Shown here piece after piece: positions 1-8,687 of a stretch of DNA of 64,000 bases. The notes under the pieces are model-generated. The model worked only from the letters and a program-made list of their open reading frames with translations, was not told the DNA's origin and ran no database searches. How positions within the stretch are numbered: the stretch's first letter is position 1; every line of letters begins with the position of its first letter. This DNA comes from Rhizobiales bacterium Y(2018) (GTDB lineage: Bacteria; Pseudomonadota; Alphaproteobacteria; Rhizobiales; Aestuariivirgaceae), in contig SCPD01000009.1 in the NCBI GenBank assembly GCA_005502925.1, forward strand, positions 124,001 through 188,000, read 5' to 3'. Position numbers and translations under genes: made by a program.

Positions 1-1139
1 AGGAACAGCTCGCCATTCTGGGCCAGCAGACGGGCGTCGAGACGCTTCCCATCATCAAGGGCCAGACACCGATCGAGATCGCCAAGCGGGCGATGTCGGA
101 AGCCCGCCGCGGCGGCTTCGACGTCGTCATGCTCGACACCGCCGGCCGCCTCCATATCGACGAGGAGCTTCTCGCCGAAGCCGCTGCCGTGCGCGACATC
201 GCCAAGCCCAATGAAACGCTGCTCGTCGCCGACGCGTTGACCGGCCAGGACGCCGTCAATCTGGCGAAGAGTTTTGATGAAAAGATCGGCATCACCGGCA
301 TCGTGCTGACCCGTATCGACGGCGATGGCCGCGGCGGTGCGGCGCTGTCGATGCGCGGCGTCACCGGCAAGCCGATCAAGCTCATGGGTACCGGCGAAAA
401 GCTCGACGGGCTCGAGGATTTCCATCCGCAGCGCATCGCCGGGCGCATTCTCGGCATGGGCGACGTCGTCAGCCTCGTCGAGAAGGCGGCGCAGTCGATC
501 GACGCCGAGAAGGCGAAGCGCATCGCCGAGCGGATGAAGAAGGGCGCCTTCGATCTCGAGGATCTCGCCGATCAGTTGAACCAGCTGCAGAAGCTCGGCG
601 GCATGTCGGGCATGATGGGTTTGCTGCCCGGCATGGGCAAGATCAAGAAGCAGCTCGATGGCGTCGATCTCGATAATTCTGTGCTGAAGCGCCAGATGGC
701 GATCATCGGCTCGATGTCGAAATTCGAGAAACGAAACCCGAAAGTCATGAACGCGTCGCGCAAGAAACGCGTGGCGGCGGGCTCGGGCACCAAGGTCGAA
801 GAGATCAATCGCTTGCTCAAGATGCATATCCAGATGGCGGATATGATGAAGAAGATGGGCGGCAACCGCGGCCTGATGAGCCGCATGTTCGGCGGTAAGG
901 GCGGGCCTGATGCGGCCGAGCTCGAAAAGATGCAGGCCGAGCTCGCCAAGATGGATCCCAATGCGATCCCGGCCGAGCTCAAGGACATGATGCAGGGTGG
1001 TGCTCTGCCCGACATGCCGAAACTGCCGGCGAGCCTGCCGGGTCTCGGCGGCGTCAAGCTCCCCGGCCTCGGCGGATTGCCGGGCCTTGGCGGCGGCTCA
1101 CCCTTCAAAGGCTTGCCGGGGCTCGGCAAGAAAAAATGA
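1..1139 (+). CDS. ffh: Signal recognition particle GTPase Ffh, C-terminal part (5' end outside window)
   Basis: The reading frame is open from base 3, so this is the 3' part of ffh cut by the window edge. Ffh is the SRP54 GTPase that binds signal sequences and 4.5S RNA and delivers ribosomes to FtsY at the membrane. Visible GTPase elements are the DTAGR motif (G3), TRIDGDGRGG (the G4 TKxD equivalent, here TRID) and the GTGEK loop (G5). The methionine-rich M domain follows, with the SRP-RNA-binding segment around NASRKKRVAAGSGTKVEE. The tail is rich in Gly, Pro and Leu. It is followed after one base by a GNAT gene and then rpsP-rimM-trmD-rplS, the usual alphaproteobacterial neighbourhood of ffh. 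The family assignment is secure; the N domain and P-loop are not in view. Confidence 0.97.
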   Translation, partial: EQLAILGQQTGVETLPIIKGQTPIEIAKRAMSEARRGGFDVVMLDTAGRLHIDEELLAEAAAVRDIAKPNETLLVADALTGQDAVNLAKSFDEKIGITGIVLTRIDGDGRGGAALSMRGVTGKPIKLMGTGEKLDGLEDFHPQRIAGRILGMGDVVSLVEKAAQSIDAEKAKRIAERMKKGAFDLEDLADQLNQLQKLGGMSGMMGLLPGMGKIKKQLDGVDLDNSVLKRQMAIIGSMSKFEKRNPKVMNASRKKRVAAGSGTKVEEINRLLKMHIQMADMMKKMGGNRGLMSRMFGGKGGPDAAELEKMQAELAKMDPNAIPAELKDMMQGGALPDMPKLPASLPGLGGVKLPGLGGLPGLGGGSPFKGLPGLGKKK

Positions 1140-1140
1140 C

Positions 1141-1647
1141 ATGGCTTATCCAGAATTCGAGACGGAAAGACTGCGCTTGCGCCAGTGGCGCGAAAGCGAC
1201 GTCGATCCGTTTCTCGACTTCTATCGCGATCCGCAGTCGGTCGCGGTCTATGACAGCGGCGCTGTCACGCGCAGCGATGTCTGGCGCCGTGTCGGGCTGT
1301 TCATCGGCCATTGGACCTTGCGGGGCTATGGCCCGTGGGCGCTCGAAGACCGCACAACCGGAAAATTCGCAGGCCATAGCGGCCTATGGTTTCCCGATGG
1401 CTGGGGCGATCCGGAGATCGGCTGGGGCGTCATGCCAGAATTCCGCGGCAAAGGATACGCGCGCGAAGCGGCGGAACGCGCCCGCCAGCATGGCTATCGC
1501 ACGCTCAAGCTGCCGCGCCTCGTCAGCTACATCAATCCCAGCAACACGGCCTCGCAACGCGTCGCCGAGAAGCTCGGCGCCAGACGGGAAGGTGAATTCC
1601 TTCTCCATGGCACAAATCACCATGTCTATCTGCATTCCCAATACTGA
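1141..1647 (+). CDS. GNAT family N-acetyltransferase (RimJ/RimL-like)
   Basis: 168-residue GNAT acetyltransferase of the RimJ/RimL type (Acetyltransf_3). The protein opens with the characteristic [11 protein letters not shown] segment, and the acetyl-CoA loop is seen as [17 protein letters not shown] near residues 100-116. A late [15 protein letters not shown] stretch is the typical end of this subfamily. The substrate cannot be told from sequence. The ATG one base after the ffh stop is preferred because an upstream in-frame extension would run through ffh. It lies between ffh and rpsP and is probably co-transcribed with them, but its presence there is not a universal feature of this block. 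Confidence 0.88.
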   Translation: MAYPEFETERLRLRQWRESDVDPFLDFYRDPQSVAVYDSGAVTRSDVWRRVGLFIGHWTLRGYGPWALEDRTTGKFAGHSGLWFPDGWGDPEIGWGVMPEFRGKGYAREAAERARQHGYRTLKLPRLVSYINPSNTASQRVAEKLGARREGEFLLHGTNHHVYLHSQY

Positions 1648-1667
1648 AACATCCAAGGAGAACTAGA

Positions 1668-2039
1668 ATGTCCCTCAAGATCAGACTGTCGCGCGCCGGC
1701 TCGAAGAAGCGGCCCTATTATCACATCGTGGTCGCCGATGCGGCGTCGCCGCGCGACGGCAAGTTCATCGACGTGGTCGGCGCCTTCAACCCGATGCTCG
1801 GCAAGACCGACGAGAAGCGCGTGCAGCTCGATGCCGAGAAGGCCGCGGCGTGGCTCAAGAAAGGCGCCCAGCCGACCGATCGCGTGCTGCGTTTCCTCGA
1901 CAAGGCCGGCCTCAAGAAGCGTGAAGCCCGCAACAACCCGAACAAGGCTCTGCCCGGCAAGAAGCGCCTGGAGCGTGAGAAGGCCCAGGCCGACGCTGCC
2001 GCCAAGGCCGCTGAAGCCGCTGCCGCGCCGCAGAGCTAA
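1668..2039 (+). CDS. rpsP: 30S ribosomal protein S16
   Basis: 123-residue bS16, a primary 16S rRNA-binding protein of the small subunit body. The N-terminus [20 protein letters not shown] and the following [14 protein letters not shown] are diagnostic. An Ala/Lys-rich tail of about 35 residues beyond the conserved core is common in alphaproteobacterial S16. A strong AAGGAGA ribosome-binding site lies a few bases before the ATG. It is the first gene of the rpsP-rimM-trmD-rplS operon. Confidence 0.98.
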   Translation: MSLKIRLSRAGSKKRPYYHIVVADAASPRDGKFIDVVGAFNPMLGKTDEKRVQLDAEKAAAWLKKGAQPTDRVLRFLDKAGLKKREARNNPNKALPGKKRLEREKAQADAAAKAAEAAAAPQS

Positions 2040-2048
2040 GCATCACGG

Positions 2049-2582
2049 ATGGTCTCGCCCGACGATAACGTGCTGGCCGGTGTCATCACCGCCGCGCATG
2101 GCATCAAGGGCGAGGTGAAGCTCAAGAGCTTCACCGCCGATCCGGAAGCGATCGCCTCCTATGGACCGCTTCGCACCTCCCGCGGCGAGAGCCTCGTGAT
2201 CGAGAAGCTCCGGGCCCAGAAGGACGGTTTCATCGCCGTGCTGAAAGGGGTGCGGGACCGCAACCGGGCGGAGACGCTGAAAGGTGCGGAACTGTTCGTC
2301 AAGCGCGGGCAATTGCCGGAGCCGGAAGACGATGAGGTCTATGTGCATGACCTCATCGGGGCCTCGGTGGTGACGGTTGCGGGCGAGAAATTCGGGACAG
2401 TGATCGCGATGCCGAATTTCGGCGCCGGCGATCTTCTCGAAATCCGCCGCGACGGGGTGAAGGAAACCGTACTGGTGCCGTTCGCCGATGCGTATGTGCC
2501 GAAGATCGATCTCGCCAAGCCCGAGCTGACGCTCGATTTGCCCGAGACCTATCTGGATGACGGCGAGCCGGACGACCAATGA
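2049..2582 (+). CDS. rimM: 16S rRNA processing protein RimM
   Basis: 177-residue RimM, a 30S maturation factor that binds ribosomal protein S19 and helps assemble the 16S 3' domain. The N-terminal RimM beta-barrel begins with [21 protein letters not shown], the family signature. The C-terminal PRC-barrel contains DLIGASVV and the [11 protein letters not shown] segment, followed by [14 protein letters not shown]. It lies 9 bp after rpsP, and its last codons overlap the trmD start (ATGA), which implies translational coupling. Confidence 0.97.
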   Translation: MVSPDDNVLAGVITAAHGIKGEVKLKSFTADPEAIASYGPLRTSRGESLVIEKLRAQKDGFIAVLKGVRDRNRAETLKGAELFVKRGQLPEPEDDEVYVHDLIGASVVTVAGEKFGTVIAMPNFGAGDLLEIRRDGVKETVLVPFADAYVPKIDLAKPELTLDLPETYLDDGEPDDQ

Positions 2583-3271
2583 GCTGGCAAGCCACCATCC
2601 TGACGCTGTTTCCGGAGATGTTTCCGGGACCGCTCGGCACCTCGCTCGCCGGCAAGGCGCTCAATGCCGGCATCTGGTCATTGGCGGTGCGCGATATTCG
2701 CGCCGCCGCCACCGACCGCCACCGCACGGTGGACGATTCCCCGGCGGGCGGCGGGCCCGGCATGGTCATCAAGCCCGATATTCTCGCGGCGGCGATCGAC
2801 CAGACCGAGCATCAGGGGCCCAGGCTCCTGATGAGCCCGCGCGGTGAGCGTCTCACCCAAGGCCTGGTCCGCCATCTGGCGGCGGGGCCGGGCGCCCTCA
2901 TCATCTGCGGCCGGTTCGAGGGCGTGGATGAACGGGTGATCGAGCGGCGAAGCTTGCGCGAGGTCTCGCTTGGGGATTTCGTCCTGTCGGGTGGCGAGCC
3001 GGCGGCGCTGGCGCTTTTGGACGCAGTGGTAAGGCTTTTGCCGGGTGTCATGGGCGATGAGCGGTCGGGCTTCGAGGAAAGCTTCGAGGACGGGCTTCTC
3101 GAGCAGCCGCAATATACCCGCCCGCGGACCTGGGAAGGCCTTGAGATTCCTGAGGTTTTGCTCTCCGGCGACCACAAGGCGATGGCCCGCTGGAAGAAAG
3201 AGCAGCGGGAGCGACTAACCGAGAAACGCCGCGCCGATCTTTGGCAGGCTTACGTGCAGAGAAAGAATTGA
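2579..3271 (+). CDS. trmD: tRNA (guanine-N1-)-methyltransferase TrmD
   Basis: 230-residue TrmD, the SPOUT-class enzyme that makes m1G37 in tRNAs and so prevents frameshifting. The trefoil-knot SAM site is visible as [16 protein letters not shown] and [17 protein letters not shown], and the N-terminal [16 protein letters not shown] and [12 protein letters not shown] segments are family hallmarks. The [20 protein letters not shown] stretch near the C-terminus is also typical. The ATG overlaps the rimM stop by four bases. Confidence 0.98.
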   Translation: MSWQATILTLFPEMFPGPLGTSLAGKALNAGIWSLAVRDIRAAATDRHRTVDDSPAGGGPGMVIKPDILAAAIDQTEHQGPRLLMSPRGERLTQGLVRHLAAGPGALIICGRFEGVDERVIERRSLREVSLGDFVLSGGEPAALALLDAVVRLLPGVMGDERSGFEESFEDGLLEQPQYTRPRTWEGLEIPEVLLSGDHKAMARWKKEQRERLTEKRRADLWQAYVQRKN

Positions 3272-3323
3272 TTTTACCCGGCTCAGCAGGTAAAGAGCCG
3301 CAACTCCAAAAGGATTTAGTGCC

Positions 3324-3746
3324 ATGAATATCATCGAGCAGCTCGAGAAAGAGCAAGTAGCGGTGGTGGCCGCGAAGCGCGCCGTTCCCGATTTTGCCCC
3401 CGGCGACACGGTCGTCGTGAATGTGAAGGTCGTCGAAGGCGACCGCAGCCGCGTGCAGGCCTATGAAGGCGTGGTGATCGCGCGTTCGGGTGGCGGCCTG
3501 AACGAGAACTTCACGGTCCGCAAGATTTCCTATGGCGAAGGCGTGGAGCGCGTCTTCCCGGTCTATTCGCCGCTGATCGACTCGATCAAGGTGGTGCGCC
3601 GCGGCCATGTCCGCCGCGCCAAGCTCTATTATCTGCGTGGCCGCACCGGCAAGTCGGCGCGTATCGCCGAGAAGCAGCGTGTCATGGTGCCGAGCACGTC
3701 GGACGCCGTTCCGGTTACGGAAGCGAGCGAAGTCGACAAGGCGTAA
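3324..3746 (+). CDS. rplS: 50S ribosomal protein L19
   Basis: 140-residue bL19, a large-subunit protein at the 30S/50S interface. [20 protein letters not shown], the [14 protein letters not shown] loop and [17 protein letters not shown] are diagnostic. The extra C-terminal segment of about 20 residues is usual in alphaproteobacteria. An AAAAGGA ribosome-binding site precedes the ATG. The 52-base gap from trmD contains no obvious terminator, so the gene is probably in the trmD operon. A strong intrinsic terminator follows at 3775. Confidence 0.98.
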   Translation: MNIIEQLEKEQVAVVAAKRAVPDFAPGDTVVVNVKVVEGDRSRVQAYEGVVIARSGGGLNENFTVRKISYGEGVERVFPVYSPLIDSIKVVRRGHVRRAKLYYLRGRTGKSARIAEKQRVMVPSTSDAVPVTEASEVDKA

Positions 3747-3774
3747 TTCAAGTATCAGCTTTCTGAGATTTGGC

Positions 3775-3809
3775 GCGGGCCGGCTCATCGAGCTGGCCCG
3801 CTTCTTTTT
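3775..3809 (+). terminator. Rho-independent terminator after rplS
   Basis: An 11-bp stem (GCGGGCCGGCT / AGCTGGCCCGC, one G-U pair) with a 5-base loop CATCG is followed directly by the T-rich tract TTCTTTTTG. It ends the rpsP-rimM-trmD-rplS transcript. It also makes the upstream in-frame start of the next gene (3770) unlikely, because that start would place the hairpin inside the coding region. Confidence 0.9.
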
Positions 3810-3820
3810 GGGGCATTCAC

Positions 3821-4639
3821 ATGGACAAGCAGAACTATTTCGACGCCAACCGCAAGAGCTGGGACGAGCGCGTGGCGATCCATCGCCGCGACGACACGAA
3901 GTTCTATGACGTCGAGCAGATCATCGCCGGCAAGGACAGCCTGAGCCCGATCGAAGCGGCCGAGATCGGCGACGTGAAGGGTTTGCGCATCGCGCATCTG
4001 CAATGCCATTTCGGACTGGACTCGATTTCGCTGGCACGGCGCGGCGCGTCGGTGACCGGGCTCGATTTCTCGCCCGCCGCTGTCGCCGAGGCGCGGGCTC
4101 TCGCCGAACGGCTTGGCGTCGATGCGCAATTCGTCGAAGGCAATGTCTATGACGCGCGTGATCTGCTCTCAGGCGATTTCGACAGGGTCTATGTCACCTG
4201 GGGCGCCATCAATTGGCTGCCCGATATCGCTCTATGGGCGAAGGTCGTCGCTGCGCTGCTCAAGCCGGGCGGCAAGCTCTATCTCGCCGAGACGCATCAG
4301 ACGATCCTGAGCCTCGACTGGGTCGAGGAGCGTATTGTTCCGCGCTATGACTGGCGCACGCCCAAGGAGACGCCGATCGTGGAAGAGGTCGCGACGACCT
4401 ACACCGGTGCCGAGGACGAGCTCGCCAACAAGAAGACCTATTCCTGGCAGCATCCTTTGTCCGACATCATCAACGGCCTGATCGCGGCGGGGCTGACGCT
4501 CAGCTGGTTCCGCGAGCATGCGGCATTGGTGTGGCCGCTCTTTCCCAACATGAAAGAGGGCGAAGACGGGCTCTACCGGCTCCCCGCCGATCACGTACAG
4601 CTGCCGCTCGCCTTCTCGCTCGAGGCGCGCAAGGGCTGA
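3821..4639 (+). CDS. Class I SAM-dependent methyltransferase
   Basis: 272-residue protein with a Rossmann methyltransferase fold. Motif I appears as LRIAHLQCHFGLDSISLARRG near residues 57-77, an acidic residue follows in TGLDFSP, and the FDRVYVTWGAINWLPD region corresponds to the motif IV area. The LQCHFGLD form of motif I is typical of a family of small-molecule methyltransferases of unassigned substrate. The ATG at 3821 follows the terminator after rplS, so transcription probably starts in the very short gap or comes from read-through. No functional partner is evident. Confidence 0.85.
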   Translation: MDKQNYFDANRKSWDERVAIHRRDDTKFYDVEQIIAGKDSLSPIEAAEIGDVKGLRIAHLQCHFGLDSISLARRGASVTGLDFSPAAVAEARALAERLGVDAQFVEGNVYDARDLLSGDFDRVYVTWGAINWLPDIALWAKVVAALLKPGGKLYLAETHQTILSLDWVEERIVPRYDWRTPKETPIVEEVATTYTGAEDELANKKTYSWQHPLSDIINGLIAAGLTLSWFREHAALVWPLFPNMKEGEDGLYRLPADHVQLPLAFSLEARKG

Positions 4640-4707
4640 CGAGACGAGCGCATGGACGACCGCGGAGAATCCTGCTCACATGGCTTTTTTCAGAATGAGC
4701 GGAGCCC

Positions 4708-6003
4708 ATGACCAGCGATCTCATCATCAGAAATGCGAGCCTGCCGGATGGCCGGACGGGACAAAGCATCCTGTGCCGCGATGGCCGTATCGCCGAGATC
4801 GGCACAGTGCCGGCGATCGCCGGCGCGCGTGAGATCGACGCCAAGGGTTATCTGGTCTCGCCACCTTTCGTCGATGCGCATTTCCATATGGATGCCACGC
4901 TCTCGCTCGGCCAGCCGCGGCTCAACCGCTCGGGCACCTTGCTCGAAGGCATCGCGCTGTGGGGCGAGCTCAAGCCGCTCCTCACCCATGAGGCGGTGAT
5001 CGAGCGGGCCTTGCGCTACTGCGATCTCGCGGTGTCGCAGGGGCTGCTCGCCATCCGCACCCATGTCGATGTGTGCGACGACCGGCTGCTGTGCGTCGAG
5101 GCGCTGCTCGAGGTGCGCAAGAAGATCGCGCCCTATATCGACCTCCAGATCGTCGCTTTTCCGCAGGACGGCTATTACCGCTCACCGACGGCGGCGAAGA
5201 ATCTCGAGCGCGCCCTCGATCTCGGCGTCGATGTGGTGGGCGGGATCCCGCATTTCGAACGCACCATGGCGGATGGCGCGCAAAGCCTGAAGGCGCTCTG
5301 CGAGATCGCGGCCAAGCGCGGGCTCCTGGTGGATATCCATTGCGACGAGACGGACGATCCGATGTCGCGACATGTCGAGGCACTGGCTTATGAAACGCAA
5401 CGGCTCGGGCTCAATGGCCGCGTGGTGGGCTCGCATCTCACCTCCATGCATTCGATGGACAATTATTACGTCTCGAAGCTGATGGCGCTGATGGTGGAGG
5501 CGCAGCTGCATGCGACGCCCAATCCGCTCATCAACATCACGATCCAGGGCCGGCATGACACGTACCCCAAGCGGCGCGGCATGACGCGGGTACCGGAACT
5601 GCGCCAGGCCGGCATCAATGTTTCCTTCGGCCAAGATTGTATGCTCGATCCCTGGTATTCGCTGGGCCAGGGCGACATGCTGGAAGTGGCGAGCATGGGC
5701 CTGCATGTGGCGCAGATGACCAGCCGCGAGGGCATGCGCTGGTGCTTCGATGCGGTGACGGTTAATCCCGCCAAGGCGATGCATCTCGACGGCTACGGCC
5801 TCGACAAGGGCTGCCATGCCGACATAGTGGTGCTGCAGGCCAAGGATCCGATCGAGGCGATCAGGCTCAAGCCACAGCGGCTCTTCGTCATCAAGCGCGG
5901 CAAGGTGATCGCCGAAGCGCCGGAACGGGTGGCGGCGCTTCATCTCGAGGGCCGGCCGAAGAGCGTGAACGGCGCCGACTATGCGCCGCGAGCAGGCACC
6001 TGA
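4708..6003 (+). CDS. codA: Cytosine deaminase-like amidohydrolase (CodA family)
   Basis: 431-residue metal-dependent amidohydrolase close in length and motif order to E. coli CodA, which converts cytosine to uracil and ammonia. The metal site is visible as H58/H60 in DAHFHMD, H211 in HCDETDD (with catalytic E214), H243 in GSHLTSMHS and D310 in FGQDCMLDPWYSLG. Q153 in LQIVAFPQDG matches the CodA substrate glutamine. The residue after the metal aspartate is Cys311, whereas E. coli CodA has Asp314, a position known to influence substrate preference. The true substrate may therefore be cytosine or a related pyrimidine or purine. It lies about 1.3 kb before preT-preA, which would consume the uracil product. 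A GGAG ribosome-binding site precedes the ATG. Confidence 0.82.
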   Translation: MTSDLIIRNASLPDGRTGQSILCRDGRIAEIGTVPAIAGAREIDAKGYLVSPPFVDAHFHMDATLSLGQPRLNRSGTLLEGIALWGELKPLLTHEAVIERALRYCDLAVSQGLLAIRTHVDVCDDRLLCVEALLEVRKKIAPYIDLQIVAFPQDGYYRSPTAAKNLERALDLGVDVVGGIPHFERTMADGAQSLKALCEIAAKRGLLVDIHCDETDDPMSRHVEALAYETQRLGLNGRVVGSHLTSMHSMDNYYVSKLMALMVEAQLHATPNPLINITIQGRHDTYPKRRGMTRVPELRQAGINVSFGQDCMLDPWYSLGQGDMLEVASMGLHVAQMTSREGMRWCFDAVTVNPAKAMHLDGYGLDKGCHADIVVLQAKDPIEAIRLKPQRLFVIKRGKVIAEAPERVAALHLEGRPKSVNGADYAPRAGT

Positions 6004-6006
6004 CGT

Positions 6007-7188
6007 CTATTCGGAAGCGACCAGCTTGCCGTCGAAATCGAAATAACTGCGTTTCTTGTTTTTCCAGGCGACGATGAGACCGTCCGTCACCTCGATGGTG
6101 TCGAATTGCGGCTTGACGATCCAGTCGCCCGACACGCCGATGGCGCCCCAGGTTCCGGCGTCATTCTCCGGCATGCCGAACTCATCGAAGCTGCCGCCAC
6201 GATTGGCTACGGCAACGCCCTTGGTGAACGACCAGAGATAGTCGAATCGGGGCTTGATGGCCCAGCGTCCCTTGCGGTCGATCACGCCCCATTTGCTGTT
6301 GACGGCGACCGGCGCCACGCCACCTGAGAAATCATGCGCGTCGTCGAATTTGAGCGGGATCGTCAAACGGCCGTCCTTAGCCACGAATCCCGTCCGGTCG
6401 TTATTGGTGACGGAGGCGAGGCCTTCATGGAAATTCCCCGCGGACTGATACTTGGTCCTGAACAGCCACTTGCCCGTCTTATCGATGAAGCCGACCCGGT
6501 TGAGTTCCTTCAGCGCCATGGCGAAGCCTTCGGAAAAGGGCTCGATCGTGGTGAAGCCGGTGAGGATCTCCTTGCCGCTCGCATCGATCAGGCCATAGCC
6601 CTGGTCGGCGGCGAAGATCGCCACGCCGTCGGTGAATTCCTTGATCACGCTGTATTTCGGCTCGGCGATGACAAGGCCATTCGTGTCGATGAGCCCCCAT
6701 TTTCCGTTGAGATAGACCGACGTGACAGGGGCCGTGAAGTCGGTGGCTATTTCATATCTGGGCTGAACGATCATCCGATCGCCGCCGCTGACATAGCCCC
6801 AGGCGCCATCCTTCTTGATCGCGATACGATCATTATAGAGGAAGCTCGCATTTTCATATTTCGGGCGCAGCAGCCACTTGCCGGTGAGGTCGAAGAGGCC
6901 GGTCCGGCCGGCGACGCGCTCGGCGATGACCTGGCACGCGCCGCCCGGAATCGGCGGGCTGACGATGAGCCGGCGATAGACCTGGTCGAGAACCAGTTCG
7001 CCCGCCGAATTGATGAGGCCGCAGGCCTGCTCCTCCTTGCAGAGGACATGGATCGGCTCGTCTGGCGCCACGGGCTTGAGGAATTTCACCACCCCGTCCC
7101 AGTCCTCGGCCGCGGCCGGCGCGGCGAGGCAGAAAACAAACAAAAGAAGTAAAGGCAGGCGCATGAGACGTCTCGGATTGTCCGCCAT
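6007..7188 (-). CDS. Exported WG-repeat protein
   Basis: 393 residues, beginning with a signal peptide (LPLLLLFVFCLAAPAAA) and followed by about nine tandem WG-type beta repeats of the form GLID..GK......Y/F, for example GKWGLIDTNG, GKWLFRTKYQ and SKWGVIDRKGRW. WG repeats (PF14903) form beta-rich binding surfaces; no enzymatic role is known. The protein is expected in the periplasm or at the cell surface. An ATG at 7164 (MRLPLLLL) would give a cleaner signal peptide and is a good alternative start. The gene is convergent with the codA-like gene (3 bp apart) and divergent from preT, whose RutR-like boxes lie in the shared upstream region. It could therefore be affected by the same regulator, though this is inference. 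Confidence 0.82.
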   Translation of the reverse strand: MADNPRRLMRLPLLLLFVFCLAAPAAAEDWDGVVKFLKPVAPDEPIHVLCKEEQACGLINSAGELVLDQVYRRLIVSPPIPGGACQVIAERVAGRTGLFDLTGKWLLRPKYENASFLYNDRIAIKKDGAWGYVSGGDRMIVQPRYEIATDFTAPVTSVYLNGKWGLIDTNGLVIAEPKYSVIKEFTDGVAIFAADQGYGLIDASGKEILTGFTTIEPFSEGFAMALKELNRVGFIDKTGKWLFRTKYQSAGNFHEGLASVTNNDRTGFVAKDGRLTIPLKFDDAHDFSGGVAPVAVNSKWGVIDRKGRWAIKPRFDYLWSFTKGVAVANRGGSFDEFGMPENDAGTWGAIGVSGDWIVKPQFDTIEVTDGLIVAWKNKKRSYFDFDGKLVASE

Positions 7189-7255
7189 TTCCGGAGTTTA
7201 GGAAGAAGTCACCCGCTTTGCCCACCTCAAATGAGGGGGGCGTCGCCATCAATTT

Positions 7256-7291
7256 TTGACCTTTTGATAAATAATTTGACCAAATGAGAAA
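7256..7291 (+). promoter_or_regulatory. Two tandem RutR-like operator boxes upstream of preT
   Basis: Two 16-bp sequences resemble the known RutR operator TTGACCANNTGGTCAA. Box 1 is TTGACCTTTTGATAAA at 7256-7271 and box 2 is TTGACCAAATGAGAAA at 7276-7291. Their starts are exactly 20 bp apart, close to two helical turns. The left half-site is 6/7 and 7/7 to consensus, the right half-site 5/7 and 4/7. TTGACC of box 2 could serve as a -35 element, with a weak -10 near 7299. Assignment rests on similarity to the box beside rutR at 20905 and on the pyrimidine function of the downstream genes. Confidence 0.62.
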
Positions 7292-7345
7292 ACTGATTCA
7301 ATATTCCGGCATCCGGCGTGAAGATCGGACGTGAGGAGACTACCT

Positions 7346-8677
7346 ATGGGCCATCCCGACATTGCGGGCCGGCGTCTCGGCAAGGACGCCTATGCAAAGA
7401 ACTTTTCCGACCTGCATCCGCCGCTGAGCGCGCATGAGGCGCTGGTCGAAAGCGACCGCTGCTATTTCTGCTATGACGCGCCCTGCCAGCAGGCTTGTCC
7501 GACCTCGATCGACATTCCGCTGTTCATCCGTCAGATCAGCGCCGGCAATGCCAAGGGCGCGGCCGAGACGATCTTCGAGCAGAACATATTGGGCGGCATG
7601 TGCGCCCGCGTCTGCCCGACCGAGACTTTGTGCGAAGAAGTCTGCGTGCGCGAGAAGGCGGAAGGCAAGCCGGTCAAGATCGGACTTCTGCAACGCTACG
7701 CCACCGACACGCTGATGCACTCCAACGCGCAACCCTTCCAACGTGCGCCCGCGACCGGGAAAAAAGTGGCCGTCGTTGGGGCGGGGCCGGCGGGCCTCGC
7801 TTGTGCTCACCGCCTGGCGCTGCATGGCCATGACGTCACGATCTTCGAAGCGCGCAAGAAGCCAGGCGGCCTCAATGAGTACGGCATCGCCGCCTATAAG
7901 ACGGTCAACGGCTTTGCGCAGGAAGAGGTGGATTTCGTTCTCGGCATCGGCGGCATCGAGATCGAGCATGGCAAGGCGCTGGGCAAGCAGATCAAGCTCG
8001 AGGCCTTGCGCAAGGACTATGACGCGGTGTTCCTCGGCATGGGCCTGCAGGGCGTCAATGCGCTCAATACCCGTCATGAAGAAAGTGACGGCGTCGAGGA
8101 CGCAGTCGATTATATCGCCGAGCTGCGCCAGGCGAAGGACCTCGGCAAACTGCCCGTCGGGCGCCAGGTGCTGGTCATCGGCGGCGGCATGACCGCCATC
8201 GACATCGCGGTGCAGTCGAAGCTTCTGGGCGCCGAGGACGTCACCATTCTCTATCGCCGTGGCGCCGACCAGATGAAGGCCTCGGGCTTCGAGCAGGATC
8301 TGGCGCAGACCAAAGGCGTCAAGATCAAACATTGGGTGATGCCGAAGAAGGTCCTCGTCAAGGACGGCAAGGCGGCCGGCCTCGAATGCGAATATACGGA
8401 AGAGAAGAAGGGCAAGCTCGTCGGCACCGGTGAGACCTTCAAGCTCTCAGCCGACATGATTTTCAAGGCAATCGGCCAGACCTTCGTGGCCGACCCGATG
8501 CAGGATGCGATCGTGCTTGACGGCGGGCGCATCAAGGTCGACGCTTCCCGGCGCACCAATCTCGCCGATGTCTGGGCGGGTGGCGACTGCGCGGCCGGCG
8601 GCCAGGATCTCACGGTCGCCGCGGTCGATGACGGCCGGCGCGCCGCCGAAGCGATCCATCTCTATTTGTCAGCCTAA
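7346..8677 (+). CDS. preT: NAD-dependent dihydropyrimidine dehydrogenase, subunit PreT
   Basis: 443-residue NADH/FAD and iron-sulfur subunit of the enzyme that reduces uracil and thymine to their 5,6-dihydro forms, the first step of reductive pyrimidine degradation. Eight N-terminal cysteines form two 4Fe-4S motifs: C39, C42, C47, C51 in CYFCYDAPCQQACP and C86, C90, C96, C100 in CARVCPTETLCEEVC. An FAD site (VAVVGAGPAGLACAHRLA, about 145-162) and an NAD site (VLVIGGGMTAIDIA, about 280-293) follow. The ATG at 7346 is preferred over the GTG at 7331 because GAGGAG sits 7-8 bases before it. preA follows 10 bp downstream. Two RutR-like boxes precede the gene. Confidence 0.95.
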   Translation: MGHPDIAGRRLGKDAYAKNFSDLHPPLSAHEALVESDRCYFCYDAPCQQACPTSIDIPLFIRQISAGNAKGAAETIFEQNILGGMCARVCPTETLCEEVCVREKAEGKPVKIGLLQRYATDTLMHSNAQPFQRAPATGKKVAVVGAGPAGLACAHRLALHGHDVTIFEARKKPGGLNEYGIAAYKTVNGFAQEEVDFVLGIGGIEIEHGKALGKQIKLEALRKDYDAVFLGMGLQGVNALNTRHEESDGVEDAVDYIAELRQAKDLGKLPVGRQVLVIGGGMTAIDIAVQSKLLGAEDVTILYRRGADQMKASGFEQDLAQTKGVKIKHWVMPKKVLVKDGKAAGLECEYTEEKKGKLVGTGETFKLSADMIFKAIGQTFVADPMQDAIVLDGGRIKVDASRRTNLADVWAGGDCAAGGQDLTVAAVDDGRRAAEAIHLYLSA

Positions 8678-8687
8678 GGAGTATCCC

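Noticed and set aside
3770-3820. Upstream start for the methyltransferase gene at 3770
   Set aside because: It would place the rplS terminator hairpin inside the coding sequence; the ATG at 3821 gives the natural N-terminus.
7331-7345. GTG start for preT at 7331
   Set aside because: The GAGGAG ribosome-binding site lies inside this extension and is correctly spaced for the ATG at 7346.
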